From Apostichopus japonicus (lineage: Eukaryota; Echinodermata; Holothuroidea; Aspidochirotida; Stichopodidae), in assembly GCF_037975245.1 (NCBI RefSeq), contig NC_092574.1, positions 18,624,713 to 18,688,712 of the forward strand: DNA of 64,000 nucleotides. Reading direction: 5' to 3'. Under the pieces are notes generated by a model. That model had not been told where the DNA came from. It was given only the letters and a program-made list of their open reading frames with translations, and did no database searches. The translations under genes and the position numbers were made by a program. Positions 44,507 through 57,156 of the stretch are shown one piece after another (the stretch's first letter is position 1; each line of letters starts with the position of its first letter).

Positions 44507-44863
44507 GGCGTAGGAAGGTACTTTTGAGTGGGGGCTGAAGACTGATGGCCAGTCTGGGGGAGGGGTCTAAGGGGAGGGGTGTCCCCCTCCCCTTTGGAAT
44601 TTTATGCATTTCCAGGTAGCCACAGATGCAATTTGGTGCAACATAGCACACTTCAACACCCACTCCATTTTAATTTTGTATTTTCACCAGGCCTTAGATG
44701 CAATTTGGTGCTCCAAATGAGATTTTTTTTTTTAATTGGAAATGAAAAAGGGGTTTTCTGACTTGCGAAGCGGGGGGGCAGAATGATACTTCTGCCCCTC
44801 CACATTTTTCACTGGGGGGCTGGCGCCACCCCAGCCCCCCCCCCCGGTTCCTACGCCCTTGTA
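44507..44863. mobile_element. MITE with gtggcgtaggaa ends
   Basis: The left end cagtggcgtaggaagg is matched at the right by ggttcctacgcccttg in inverse orientation. G and C runs lie inside each end, and the element shares a 50-base module with the element at 41173. Confidence 0.6.
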
Positions 44864-45344
44864 TCCTGGTATGTGATGTTCATTTAACATGTACTGCTTT
44901 AGATATTTTGAAAGACTATTAAAATTGTCGTATTTAATATTTTGTATATGCATACATGAGCATTTGTTGGTGGGGAAAGTTATAACCATTCCCCCCCCCT
45001 AATTTTATGGGAAAGGGGACACTGCCCTTCTGATCATTGCCCCTGGATAAGATGATATCTTCAACATCTCCACAACATTGTTGCCATCAGGTCTGATGAG
45101 GGGGGGGGGGTGGTTCACTGGACCTACAAGTTCTAGGTCTGGGTTAACTAAGGGGATAGACAAAACAGGATAAATAACAAATAAAAAAGTCATTTCAAAA
45201 ACATACCAAAGTAAAAATGAATAGTGTAAAAAAAAAGGGGTTCAAGTGATAATAGTTGTCCCAGCTGGACCTGACCTGGCTTTCAAACAGATACAATGAG
45301 TACCACAAAACAATCGAGGAGAGACGTTGATTGATAATGAGAGC

Positions 45345-46831
45345 AGCAAGGCTGTGATACCTTTTTATTTATTTGCACATATGATATTCATTACATAATA
45401 GCACTAAAAACATGATTCCCATAAACAATATAACTCTTAAGTTACAATCCGTTTCCATAGTTACAAGCTTCAAATGACAAAAAAAACCTTGTAATAACAA
45501 ACCTGCCCAGAGGTTACAAATACCTTACCATGACAGACCCTTCACGATTACTAAGTCATTTCATTGGGATAGATGATGCAGGAAAACAACATTCTACAGA
45601 TCATTACATAAACAAGGCAAAGGGGTTTTGTAGGTGCCCCTCTAAACTTTCATTTTAGCATGTATTTTAAAGTTCAACAAATAGTGATGTTTAGAATACT
45701 ATAAATGCTACATGCTTGGGAAAATAATGAAATCATACGTTCTTCGTGATTGGTATTACTTCACTAACGTCTGGATCAGTCGTACTCAAAGCTTAAGGAA
45801 TCATTCCTGCTGAGCAACTTGATGGATAAAATAAAGATTTCACTTCGAAAGGAACTAGCAGTTTGCACTCTTTTTTAATTAAACTTGGTTTCTAAATAAA
45901 AAATTTCATATGCATGAATTGAGGAAGAAATTAATCATATGGACCAAGAGATGTTTTCTTTTATCACCAAGCAAGAGATATCACCATATCAGTACGCAGA
46001 ATGAGGTTCTTTGCATCAATCTTTTCCTTAACATGATTCCTTAGTGATTGATGCAGTGTTCATCTTAGATGGGTATTGGCTAGTTTGTAATAGAATGCTG
46101 GAGTTTGATTCGTGTTTTAAAAAACATATATATATGACACCGTCTGACAATCATAACAAATTAGTATTTGTGCTTAATTTTCACCATGATTCAAAAAGGG
46201 AATGATAAATATGCCTGAATACACAGGAGTTCAAAAATTAATCAAAACTTAATCGGAAGATATTAGTTTCAATACATTCTATTTGCAAATAATACAAATC
46301 CATTACCCTGTGAACCTTCATTTGTCTTGAAACTTGTCATTTAACTTTAACATCTACTCTGTACACCGTGAATACTATGGAAGCTACAGTGCCTCGGAAG
46401 ATAACAAGTATAGCATAATAGACAAACAATAGGTTACAAATAATAAGTAGTTAACATCTTAAAGAATTAAGTTCTTAAAATTTTTAATATTATGTTAAAA
46501 GCAATGTTTCATATGGGTACTAATTGGATATGACTTCTGTTCATTCTTTACATACCAAAATATTCTTTGATCTAGAATTTGTTTTTATGGATTTTTATTG
46601 AGAATGATTGCAATGTCATTCAATGGCGTAATATACCAAAGCTGAAGTATGAAACTTGAAGGAGTCGAAAACTGAAATTAGATCACCTTTCATGACATGC
46701 CTAATGCATAATTAGTTTATTACCGGTAACTGTAATCAATTAATCCAATCACCTGACAAAGCATGGCGGAAGCACAAGAGACTATGCAGAAGATTTGTAA
46801 CTAAAATACGCCAAAAACTGCTGGGTTTCAT
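45345..46831 (-). other. Probable 3' UTR of the 63-residue gene
   Basis: AT-rich, no open frames of note. Minus-strand AATAAA signals overlap at 45364-45372 (tttatttatt on plus), which would end a 1.4 kb untranslated tail. Confidence 0.4.
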
Positions 46832-49800
46832 TTACAGACCTCGCAAGGATGAATCGCTGGGCCTCTTGAAGTAGACGATAGGTTCGCAGCCTGCCGTCCA
46901 ACCCTTTGTGATTAATGGAAGAGAAATGAATATAAAATGTCAGAAAAATGCATCGTTATTAACCCTTTTACTTAATAATATTTCTGGAAAACATCGATGA
47001 TAAGACCTGTGTGCAATTTGCACAAAAATAAGACATAAGGTACAGAAAAAGGAGAATATGACCATTAAATTCTGCCCACGCTGTTGTTGAATTCAATTCA
47101 ATGCAAAATGTTTGGTTGACCTAGAATGCAGTAATCAGGGCTTACCAATTTTTAGTCTGAAGCCAAAAATATTCAAACTCAACTTTGATGATTCAGATAT
47201 TAAAACTGCTTGTGATTGACATTGTGAGATGAAAACTGAATTTTAAGAAAGGTAATAACTAAAATGGAATCGTTTAAAGCAATGGTCAAACTATTATTTT
47301 TTTAAGCATCTTTCAAGAAAAGGCAATTTTGGAAAGTGTTTTCATATTGTGTCGACCAAATGTTATCACATGAAATTGATAAAAATTCAACACCAAATAA
47401 TTGTATGAAAATAAAGTTGTGTATTGGGAACAGCCTTAGTACTCATCCAAACAAACATTTTAAGCATTTGGTGGAAGTTTTTGATTGATAAGAAGGTATT
47501 TTTCAATAAAATTGAAAAACTGGAAGCGCAAACATTGTATGGAGAACAGACAGTAGAGCCCATACATATATGCATCTGTGAAATGTTAAAGATGAACAGT
47601 AGCATGACACCAATGATAGTCTTTAACAAGAGATGCAATTAGGAGTCAGCAGTCTTCTTTTTGGCCTACCCCCTCCCGCTCCCGCCCCCCCCCAATAAAG
47701 TGGACTAAACTGTGGTGTTCAGAAACAAAATATTCTTCAATACCGTATTAGTCTCTTACTACAATTTGAAATGAACCTAAAATGTACATTTTATAAATAT
47801 TTTTTTTAATGCTAGGTAGATTAAAGTTCAAACGTTGAATGGAAACAAGGTAGGAGAGAGGAGGAAATTAGCTACTGTAAACACTAACACTGAGTACTTT
47901 CAATGGATACCAAAATGAAACCCAAACCAAGACAACATGAGCACATTGTAGCAAAGTACTTTCTTTGCCAGTCCATTTGACTTTTGTTACTATTACAAGC
48001 CAATCTATCAGAGCTCGACTGTGAAAGTGTAAAAACACCTTCAAACACTGTTTATTTTGATGAAAGACCTAAGCAGATGAATGAGAATGATATCACACAA
48101 CTAGAGGTGACGGACAGCAGTATAACCCTGACATCAAAGCTGGACCAAACAGGTAAACAAAAGGGGCCTTCAGGTTGTGGCTATAATCCAAAAAGCATTT
48201 CTTCATAACATGCATACATACAAATGATAGTTTCCTTCTAATATGTTGTTGAGGTCTTTCCTTAGCAGGAGCATTTTCTGTTTGTTTGATTTGGTTTGGT
48301 TTTGCTGATGTTTTATTTCTGATTTGTGATTATTTTATATTTTTAACTTTGTACTTTCTTTATCAAGCTTATTTTGAAAAGTGGAGAGCGGTAGGTGCCA
48401 GAGAATGTTAATTATGAAGCATGGTTTGAAGACGAAAGGAACTTGATAGAGTTTTTTTACGACAAATCAAAGTGACCAAATACAACAAATTTTGACGCAT
48501 TGAAAAATACAAAAAAGAAGGAATTTCAAATGACAAACAAGTGACCTTTACATGATGAAATACTTTTACGCAAAGTTTTGCATTGTGCAAGTTTTAAGAA
48601 AATGGAAAAGTCAATTTTTGAAGAAAATATAGAAAAGTCATAGAGGCTATTAAATGATCTCCAGCATATTTCTCATCAGCAGGTTTATGAGAGTCTATTG
48701 CATATGTGTCATGTGACCTATTTCAAAATGTTAACATAAGAAAATGATGACTGTACCTTTTTCCATACTTATGAACAGAGGTGTCACAGAAGATGATTTG
48801 TTCAACCAGTGCGCCGAATTTCCAGGGCAACTAGGGGTTGGTCCCCAAATTAATTGAACCAACAGTATATGACATCCAGTCAAGTTTTTGAATAAATAAA
48901 GGAATGAGTAATCGAGATTCCCACACCATTTATATCACTACTGAACTGGGTATTTTTTTTTGGTCGACTTGAAGAATTAATTGCATAGCTCAATCTACCA
49001 GATCTATTATTTAATGTTACATTTAGTACTTTTGTGTCAAAGTGCAATTAAGATGTAACATAGTAAGGGTCCCCAATTCTCACTCTTTTAACTGGGGGTC
49101 CTAAAACCCTAGCTACTCCACTGCTAATGGAAACACTCAATCTAACACAGAAAGTTTTATAACTTTTCAACCTGATTCATTCATACCAAGAAATCATGCA
49201 AGCCAATTGACAGACAAAACCATGTTAAATACTATTTCAAGGAATTGACTTGAGTTTTAATTTTATTGCAAATTAATTTGGAGGGTTCTGGTTCCACAGT
49301 TCTGTTTATCAGGAATATTAAAAACTGAAAATACTAAGGTTGAGCAACCTCCTGAACAAGTTTCCACTTGATATCAAACTTAAAAGAAAAGGTTTAAGCC
49401 ACAGAGATTTGCATTTGTTGGCCAAACACTGTGAATATGTAAGATCAAGCTTTGTAAAAGAGTAGCAAAATCATGTAACCATGGTAATAAAAGTATATTA
49501 AGCTACTCACCTTCTAACCAGTGAGACTAAGAAATTCTAAAATTGTCTTCTGTTTTGTAAACTACCAAAGCTCTCTACATGGAAAACTTGAACCAACAAT
49601 GAAATATCAAATTTCTGTCATACAAAAATGATTGCTCAGCTGGTCCATAAATTATAAATGATAGTACTCAAAATCTTGCATTTTTGGTTTTCAAAATGAA
49701 ATATTTCTTTCCACAAATAATCACAACATTTGCTTAGAATGGTTCTATAAATTTTTATTGAGGCATCACATCTGATTTTCTGTTCTAGTTAAAAAATTTG

Positions 49801-52285
49801 ATTGCTTAAGCCTAAAGATAAGAATTTCAATCTAAGACCAACAACAACAACTATAAATTTATGAGGGGTGGTGGGTGTGGGGATAAGGAACGGCAGCACC
49901 AGTCGTCCCCGTACTCTACACCCATTCGACTAAACCCTCAACCATCCCACAAGTAATGCATCTTGTAGATATACATCATCACCTGTGCACTTGGTTTTTG
50001 GGGCGACAGTCAAACAGATATTAAGGTCTGCCTCTATGAGGAACAAGCCTTTCTTTATCTATCATAATTTCAAATTTCCACTATTTGAGGGACAACAGAT
50101 GTCACTTAATATCAGAGCATTGAGCCACAATTGCACATTTCCAACATACAATATAAAAAAACATGCATGGTTTACAAAAGTAATACCAACAATGAACTTT
50201 CACAATAGGGTTGCCTAAATATACACAAAGTTCCAGTTCCTCCATTTCCATTTGCTTTCACTAAGATCATTCACAATTGTACTTTTCAATGTTTATGCAC
50301 TATGAGCATTGAACCAACTTTACGGTTCAGACATTGTTACATCTAAGGAAAAGTCAGATGGTAGAGATTGTACATCATGTAAACCTGATATACCCATGTA
50401 CAGATAGTAATAGGGACCACTGACTAGAGTATGAGTGGTTAATACAAGGAATATGGGTACATTGAGGAGAAACAGTGATTTATCAAACCTTTGAATGCCA
50501 TGGATGGGGAATCACTGTTTTCTGGATGGAATCCTATTCTATCTTCATGGCTTTATATTTGTCAGGTTGACTGCCCCAAATAATTAATCCTCTAAAATGT
50601 ACCTGTCAAAGAATCCAAGCTCTTGTTAAAAAGGTGAACAGAAGAATGATGAAGATAACATTGAACAGTGATTACATTGAAACAATAAATCATTCGTCAC
50701 AAAAGAAAAAAATCATAGCTGCTGTCCTGATATTTGCAGAGTATCATCTCTTATGAAGTACAGTATGTGAAATAAGTATGCAATCCATGATTAAAATATA
50801 ATTTGATTGTTTATGATTAACAATTCTTGACTTTCAGCATTGCTCAAAATCTAAGAAACAGATTCCTAATTTAACTGGAACCTGCTCAATTTATCAAAGC
50901 AAACATTTTACAATTTGGAGGGCTGCAAACTCTTGAAGTCTTGCATACAATGGATTGACCATAAAAGTCAGATAAACAGCTCTGTAACTGAGCCAGATGA
51001 CAATCTGGACCTAAATAGAGTTAGAGCAGCTTCACAAGTTTGCTCAAGGTTCTTTGCAAAATTAAATGTTTTGGCCACAAGTGTGTCGCAAACTGTGGAT
51101 GAGAACCAGAAAATAACTGCAGCACATTTCAATGTGGCACAAAAGTCCATGCATTTCTGGTAAACATGTGATGAAGCAGGAATATGTGATACTTATATTA
51201 TTACCAAACATTACTTTAATAGGTTTGTCACAACCATAAAACTCTGGAGAGATATTCTTACTGAAATCCCAGAAAATGTGCATATTTGTTAGAGTGATTC
51301 CCTTGGAAACATTTACTGGTACATTCAATTTGCACAGCAATTTTTGTGGTTTATGATGGTCGTATATACTGACTCCATTAAGTTATGAATAAAATGAGTT
51401 TTTGTTTGCAAGAGCTATGATCCATCTTTGATGATGTTCAGCCATTTTGAATAACATGTTGCTATGCAATACCAGAGAAAATGATTCTGTGTCTTCCTCG
51501 TCCGTAACAACTGTAGCTGTAGGACAGTCCAAAAATATTCTCTTCTAGTCATGTGAGTTGAAATGACAATGTTAATAAGGTAAATATTTTCATAATTAAG
51601 ATATTTACTTCCAGCATATTTACATGACAGCACAGTGCAGCTTTTTGCTTGACTATGAAGATTTTCTTTGCAAATTATGTGATAAAAAAATTGAAAACCT
51701 GAGCTAGGTCTTGCATAATTGCAACAACATATAATGTCATTGACAATTTTTCTTTTCTTTTCTGCTGCTTATTAATTAGCAAATTATGCATTTAGCAAAT
51801 GTTTCAATTTTGATGAAAAAATGCTTGAACCTGATATGGAACAATAAACTTCCACATTTTTACCAACCAGATGTTAATTATGTACAGGAATACTTCAGCA
51901 ATTTGACATCTGTCTTAAACTATTTTTACAATGCCATAGTATCACCTTAACGTATAAATGCTGTATAAGCTGAGAATTCCTGTGAGAGTGGGGTGAAGGG
52001 TGCACAGGTATGAAAAAACAACACCACAGACCTCAGCAAATAAATCCAACACTGATTTTAGAGAGAAAAGGGGAAGGCTAGTCATTCATACCGTTGATGA
52101 AAATATTAAATATCAGAGGGAGAGACTTTGCCACACAACTTCTAGATGCTTTTAGGAATACTTACAAATGATCCACAAGCGACAGCTAAAGTGATACCAG
52201 CTAGTAGGACAACATTGCCAGCGATGGCGGGATTTTCATTGGCTTCCACACCCATACGCCTAACAAAAGTTGGGCGTAAGAGCAT
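46832..52285 (-). CDS. Predicted 63-residue single-pass membrane protein (two coding exons)
   Basis: Coding exon 1 is 52285-52166, behind a strong acceptor at 52288 with a long CT tract. Coding exon 2 is 46903-46832, ending TAA; the junction is phase 0. The peptide starts MLLRPTFVRRMGVEANENPA, continues with the hydrophobic segment IAGNVVLLAGITLAVACGSF (residues 21-40), and ends with a short polar tail containing EPIVYFKRPSDSSL. The basic N-terminus and single helix would suit a small organelle or inner-membrane protein. The ATG might instead be internal, with earlier codons in an upstream exon I cannot find. I do not recognise the family; a mitochondrial respiratory-complex accessory subunit is one possibility. 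The acceptor CACAAAG of exon 2 is weaker than that of exon 1. The 5.3 kb intron holds no clear gene on this strand. Confidence 0.5.
48012..48152 (+). other. Possible isolated exon, unknown
   Basis: A 141-base open segment bounded by tctatcag and by ACAG-GTAAAC. The translation begins with polar residues (LDCESVKTPSNTVYFDE) and has a normal composition. No neighbours that join it were found, so it may be chance. It lies antisense inside the intron of the 63-residue gene. Confidence 0.2.
48160..52165. other. Long intron or intergenic DNA
   Basis: AT-rich. An 82-codon plus-strand frame at 50915-51163 and a short GC-richer patch at 49860-49950 were examined and not recognised. No exon pairs could be built. 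Confidence 0.35.
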
Positions 52286-52466
52286 AGCTGTAAAAAGAGA
52301 GAGAAAAAACGTCTTGTACTTTTATTACAAATGTGAATGAAACATTTTTACAACTTTCTATGCAATAATTAGGACAGGATAAGCCATGGAAACAGATAAA
52401 ATTTTCTCTCTTATCATTTAGTAATTCTTTTCTTGATGATAAATACTCTGTCTTCATAATGTCAAA

Positions 52467-52775
52467 TAAGATTTAATAATAATAATCAGTTATCCTTACG
52501 ACGCTTAAGCAACCACAAATGTGGGAGAAACCCACAAGGGCTTATGGATTATTACCTTCATGTCAGGTGGCTTCAAATTCAACATATCAACTCAAATTTG
52601 GAATCTTTTCAATTTAGAAAGTCATTTCAGATGGGTAAACCATAGATTGCTCTTGGATGTAAAACCCACCTTACTATAACCCCTGCTGGGTATCGAACCT
52701 GTAACCTCACGATTGCTAAGCCTGATTGCTTAAAATGCCATCGCCTTTATCCACTTTGTCACAGCACGGGTATTA
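52467..52775 (-). mobile_element. tRNA-derived SINE
   Basis: Read on the minus strand it begins gtgctgtgacaaagtggata with an A-box-like aagtggataaaggc, has a canonical B box GGTTCGATACC, then a 200-base body and a terminal ATT microsatellite (plus 52475-52487). This is full-length SINE architecture with a clear 3' tail. Confidence 0.8.
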
Positions 52776-53936
52776 TCTGCATGTATCAATTGCTCCAATA
52801 TTCACACAAACACAATGAATGACATGGAAGCAAGACAAAATTTACCCCTAAAGAATGTGATTCTGTATTGTATGTATTATGGTCTACTAGTACTTGGTAA
52901 GCTGTTTTAACTTAACTTATTCACATCAGGGAATAAATTACCTGGCAGTATTCATGTTCATATAGCAAAATGCGATACGTTGCAAATTACATTATACCAG
53001 TGAAAAGATTTATAGTACTTTTGTACACAGGAACCATTGTATTTTCTAAGAGATGATTTTCAGAGGCTTCAAAGCTGTTACTGTAGTACATAAAATTAGA
53101 AAGATCACTAAATCATTCCCTGTATTTACAACTTGTAATGTGAAGTTTGAAGCTTCAAAGCTCCTAGTACACAAAATTTGAAAGATCACTACATTATTTC
53201 CTGTATTTACAACTTGTTATTTGAAGTAAAGCTAGATTTTAGCCCACAGATCATAAGTACATTTCTTGTGCATATGACAAACTGTGCACAGGAAGGACCT
53301 ACAGTTTATAAAAGAGCCTAATCATGGATTTCTATGTGTACAAGGTTCAGTAAACAATAAGTGCATTACTTATCATATCTGTTTGAGAGATGATTAGCAC
53401 TGGGGTTAATGTATAAATAACTCGGATAAAGTTCATATAAAGTGTTTGCTAGAATGTTCTGCACAAATCAAACTTAAGAAAAAAACCTCACTGTCACTGA
53501 TGGCTGCTACAGAATAAACTTTGAACTTTAGGAAAGAAACAATTTCAACAAATTTATAGGCAAAAAATGATATATTTTACATGTAGTTGATATAGTCAAT
53601 CTTCACAAACTCATAGCACATGAGTGATTGAGAAGTGAGAAACGGATTTAAGCGATCACTACCGACCGTAGGTAATCTAGACTTTTCAAAGTCCACCTTG
53701 AAACACAGTTCACCCAGGCTACTCCCGATGTGATTACAATGAATCAATCACTGCACATTATGTAGTCATCTTTTCAGTCGCTCTGTGTTCCCTAAATTGT
53801 TTCCCATAAAGGACACTTTGAACACAAAGTTCTCTGTATAGGTGAACATTTAAATCTGCCCACAGCTTTTATGAAGCAGATTTACATGTCAAAGAATGTA
53901 CCACAGGCTACTGAAGTGGTGGAAACAATACTTCTT
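52776..53936. other. Spacer left of the transposon
   Basis: AT-rich. It contains a diverged tandem pair of about 85 bases at 53070-53220, sharing gaaagatcact and cctgtatttacaacttgt. No genes seen. Confidence 0.4.
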
Positions 53937-53940
53937 TTAA

Positions 53941-53957
53941 AGGTCAAGCGACACGTA
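53941..53957 (+). repeat. Left terminal inverted repeat
   Basis: 17 bases beginning AGGTCAAG directly after TTAA. They match the right end in inverse orientation at 16 of 17 positions. Confidence 0.9.
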
Positions 53958-54510
53958 GACTTGACATTACATAATATTAAACTTAACAATTCTTACATTA
54001 ACAAAAACCCAACACCGCGATTTTTTTCCGTCTCCAAAGGGGTAGAAATCGGTAAAAAGTACTATTACGTAATAGATTCAGTGACGTCACGGGGGGGAGC
54101 GCAGAAGAGTGCAAACTGTATATGTTCTGCGCAGTGCATTGGGTATGGAGAAATCTCAAACTTCTCGGAAATATTACCTTTTTCAGCAGTCTGTTACAAG
54201 AAAGTTAAGATTTGGATTAAGATGAAAAATCACAAATTGATACATAAGACATCGAACAAAACATCCATTGACTTCTTTTTTCATAAATTCCTTGCATTTT
54301 CTTCCTATCAAGCAACATAAACTCTGCAAAAATCGGCTAGATTGACTCGTTCAGGGAAAGCCGAAAACAAATGACGTCATTTGTTTACCAAGTCGAAAGT
54401 GCATGATATCGTCGCTTGGAACTGCTTATTGCTATACCACATACAGTTTCTATACACGCACTGTAGTACACATATATACACAGCACAGCATAGCTTATAC
54501 ATATCGCAAA

Positions 54511-56330
54511 ATGGCTGCCGGTGGCATTGACACACAGTATTTAGATAGCAATGGCGAAGAAGTAAGGGAAATGGAGGACTTGGTGGACGATCGTGGGGAA
54601 GTTTTTCCCTACATGTTCGAACCGGAGACCAGCGAAGAGGAAGCGGGATCGGACAGCGATGTCGAAATTGATCGTCTTGACGGAATATAACGGTAACGTT
54701 ACGCCAAGCGTACTATACTGTATATAGGATAGTTGTGTCACTAGTTAGGCCTAGAACCGATAAATGTTTCCTAACTTTGCTCATACACTTAGCTAGCCAA
54801 TTTGTTGATGGGGCAGCAAAATAAACATGAATGTGCGGTCGAGTTAAGTTAAGGAAGTTACTATTTTCCTTAAAAGTTGTGGCAGCACATGCCCCAGGAA
54901 CATGTCACACAGACATATTTCATTTGGTTAGTAGATTGAAGGAGCCAATTGGAAGAGTGCACAACAAATTCAGAGGTGGCCTATTATTAATTTCCTAGCA
55001 GTTGTAGGCCTAGTGGCAAATTAGTGAAGTTACCACAAATCAGGGAAAGGGTGGGGGGAGGGAGGTGGCACCTCACACCAGCTTTTTGTCATTTCCGCTT
55101 GAGCTAATTTCATAACCAGATTTTCTCAATCTAGGGAATGTTCAGAAGTGGGAAAGAGTTGGAAACGAGGCAACATCGGCCTGTTTTATTTTCCTTTGCA
55201 GCATTGTCCCAACAGAGGCAAGACTTCTAAGAAGAGGCTACCCCCTCCTTGCTAGTGATGTTACTTGTAAGGAGCTTCAACGGTAGATTGCCCTTCAGAG
55301 GTACCCCTTTTCTATTTTGACATGTTAGTACAGTATGCCCCAATAATTGAGGATGGTATGAATTAATTGAATTGGCTCTTTACTATTTGAACTGGTTTGT
55401 ATTGTTTACAGGTGTCATTGTGGCCAATGTGCTGTGATGCCTACAGCAAGGCAGTGTAGATGCTGCAGCGAAATAGATAAGTAAGGACTGTGATGGATGA
55501 AGAAGGTGCTGCATGCATCACCTTACACCCAGGTTTTGAAGCTATGTGCCTGAACCCATTGTTTCTTCAGACAGCCTACTACATGTACCGTCAACAGTAT
55601 GGTGGACGTGCACAGGAAAACAGGATCTAAGAGTAAGTATAGAATACATTATTTTTGTTGTATACCTTTATTCATTGCTCTGACCTGCTGTTGAAAGATG
55701 TAACAATACAGAGGGTGTATTCATAGTTTAGTTTTGTTGCGTTGTGAAAGGAATAACATTAAGATATAGATTTGATCAAGAAATTTTGTGCACCATGTTC
55801 AAAACCTGCTTCTGATTAGGTCATTTTGTCCAAAAACTGGTGTAATGCCCTTGAGGTTAACCCTTATCATGCTGACTGACATAGTAGTCATTAACACTGA
55901 GCCATGGAACCAAATGCCACACAAAAAATGTCCACCATGCTTGTGCACGATCCATTTACAAATTTTAGTCCCCGAGATACAATGATCAGTTTGTATAAAT
56001 GGCATAGCTAGGCTTACTTTAGGGGAGGCAGATTTAGGGGCCAAGCAAATTCTGGAAATCATATAGAAATTTATTTTAAAATTGACGTCCCCAGATGGCA
56101 ACCAAGCTTTTGTGTGTCTTCATCTTTTATAGCTGGTTTTCATATGATTATTTTACAGGAAATACAGACACACAGCATACAGACAACTTGCACGGATGAG
56201 CTAGCAGTTTTTAGGGAAGGAGATTTGTGTTGTTCTCCCATCCTATGCATTAAGGAGGATTAGAGAAGCTTTACCATCTGAACAGTATGAAGGATTTAAA
56301 TTATCAAGACTGAGAATGTGGACTGTTTAA
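54511..56330 (+). pseudogene. P2X7 C-terminal (ballast) domain protein, broken
   Basis: Three exons: 54511-54690 (ATG in a good context; acidic region with YMFEPETSEEE), 55412-55632 and 56159-56330. Exon 2 carries the cysteine cluster CHCGQCAVMPTARQCRCC and then CITLHPGFEAMCLN and QTAYYMYRQQYGG. Exon 3 carries YRHTAYRQLAR, LGKEICVVLPSYALRRIRE and EGFKLS. These are the conserved blocks of the cytoplasmic C-terminal domain of P2X7 receptors, here without any channel domain. The lesions are a TAA at 54688, a one-base frame break near 55481, a TAA at 55628 and a TAG at 56202 where the family usually has Trp. AATAAA follows at 56521. The Cys/His pattern suggests metal binding. The gene lies inside the TTAA transposon, convergent with the THAP gene. 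Confidence 0.85.
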
Positions 56331-57156
56331 GTGTTTATGCCAAGTCATAGTATCATTTCTGCAAAGTTTTATAGAAACAGGGTTCAGTCCTGTCTGTTTT
56401 GTGGCTGAATGGTGAACATTTTGGAATTCCAGCTTACATTTTTCTGGTTCATGGTATTAACTACAATCTTGGATGAAATTTTACACTTTCAAGTTTGGGA
56501 AGTACATAACAGTCATAAATAATAAAAACTCAAGTTAATTTTTTGTATGTATTCTCTCTTGTAAGCAAAGCTGTCACTTCTAGTAGCCTGCCAACAAAAT
56601 CTGGATGATTGAAATCTCAAATATACTAGGTTAAAATAGAAGAATAGTTTGAATAAAGTACCCTAAACCACTATGTCAATGGGATCTGGAGAGCTTAGGC
56701 TTTCATTTTAATAAAAGTGTAATGAGAATCAATCTGAAATTGTTCATTAATCCATGGAATATCAAGGTTACTTGATCATAAATGAGATAAAAAAAAATCA
56801 CATTTTATCCCATGTGGGGAACAAACAGCAAATTTCTGTAAAAAAAAAAAAATAGTAAGTCAGCATGAAATTTATATTTATGAAATCTAAGCTCTCTAGA
56901 AAGGAATACTTGTCATTGGAACTTTTTTTTAAATATAATGTTATCATTACTAATAGTTAGTTACAATGGAAACCAGATGTAAGTAAAACTTGAATGTAAA
57001 ACTTTAGCAACTTCCCTAAAGGCTGGTAGCGACCTGTTAATTAACACTGCTCTGCAGCTGTGCCATACACCATGTGAACAGACGATTCACAGAGTCGATT
57101 GCTCCCCACTACAATGAAACAAAATTAGAACTTGGGAGGCCATCAACTACAGTACT

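Larger units (their letters stand above)
41172..44865. mobile_element. Cluster of small inverted-repeat elements with G/C runs
   Basis: Repeated termini of the type cagtggcggatccagg or cagtggcgtagctagg, followed by runs of 8-14 G's, occur near 41173, 41612, 42691, 43029, 43760, 43800 and 44507, with complementary ends such as ccctggatccgcgcctgca. The module aagcggagcgcca followed by ttggttggcgcggagcgtac occurs at about 41688 and 42757. The module ctgggggaggggtctaaggg occurs at about 41242 and 44555. This is a nest of MITE-like elements inserted in or near each other. No transposase frame is seen. Confidence 0.75.

Noticed and set aside
50915-51163. 82-codon plus-strand frame
   Set aside because: Normal-looking composition but no recognised family, splice partner or promoter; chance frames of this length are common here.
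52166-52287. Last helix of an equilibrative nucleoside transporter
   Set aside because: The AGN-x-hydrophobic pattern is suggestive, but no other transporter exon was found and the phase-0 join to a short tail exon fits a small protein better.
52680-52775. tRNA gene on minus
   Set aside because: A and B boxes are present, but a 200-base body and ATT tail follow and the acceptor stem does not close; it is a SINE head.
53871-54320. 149-codon plus-strand frame
   Set aside because: It begins outside the transposon and runs through the terminal repeat; no domain and no conserved blocks.
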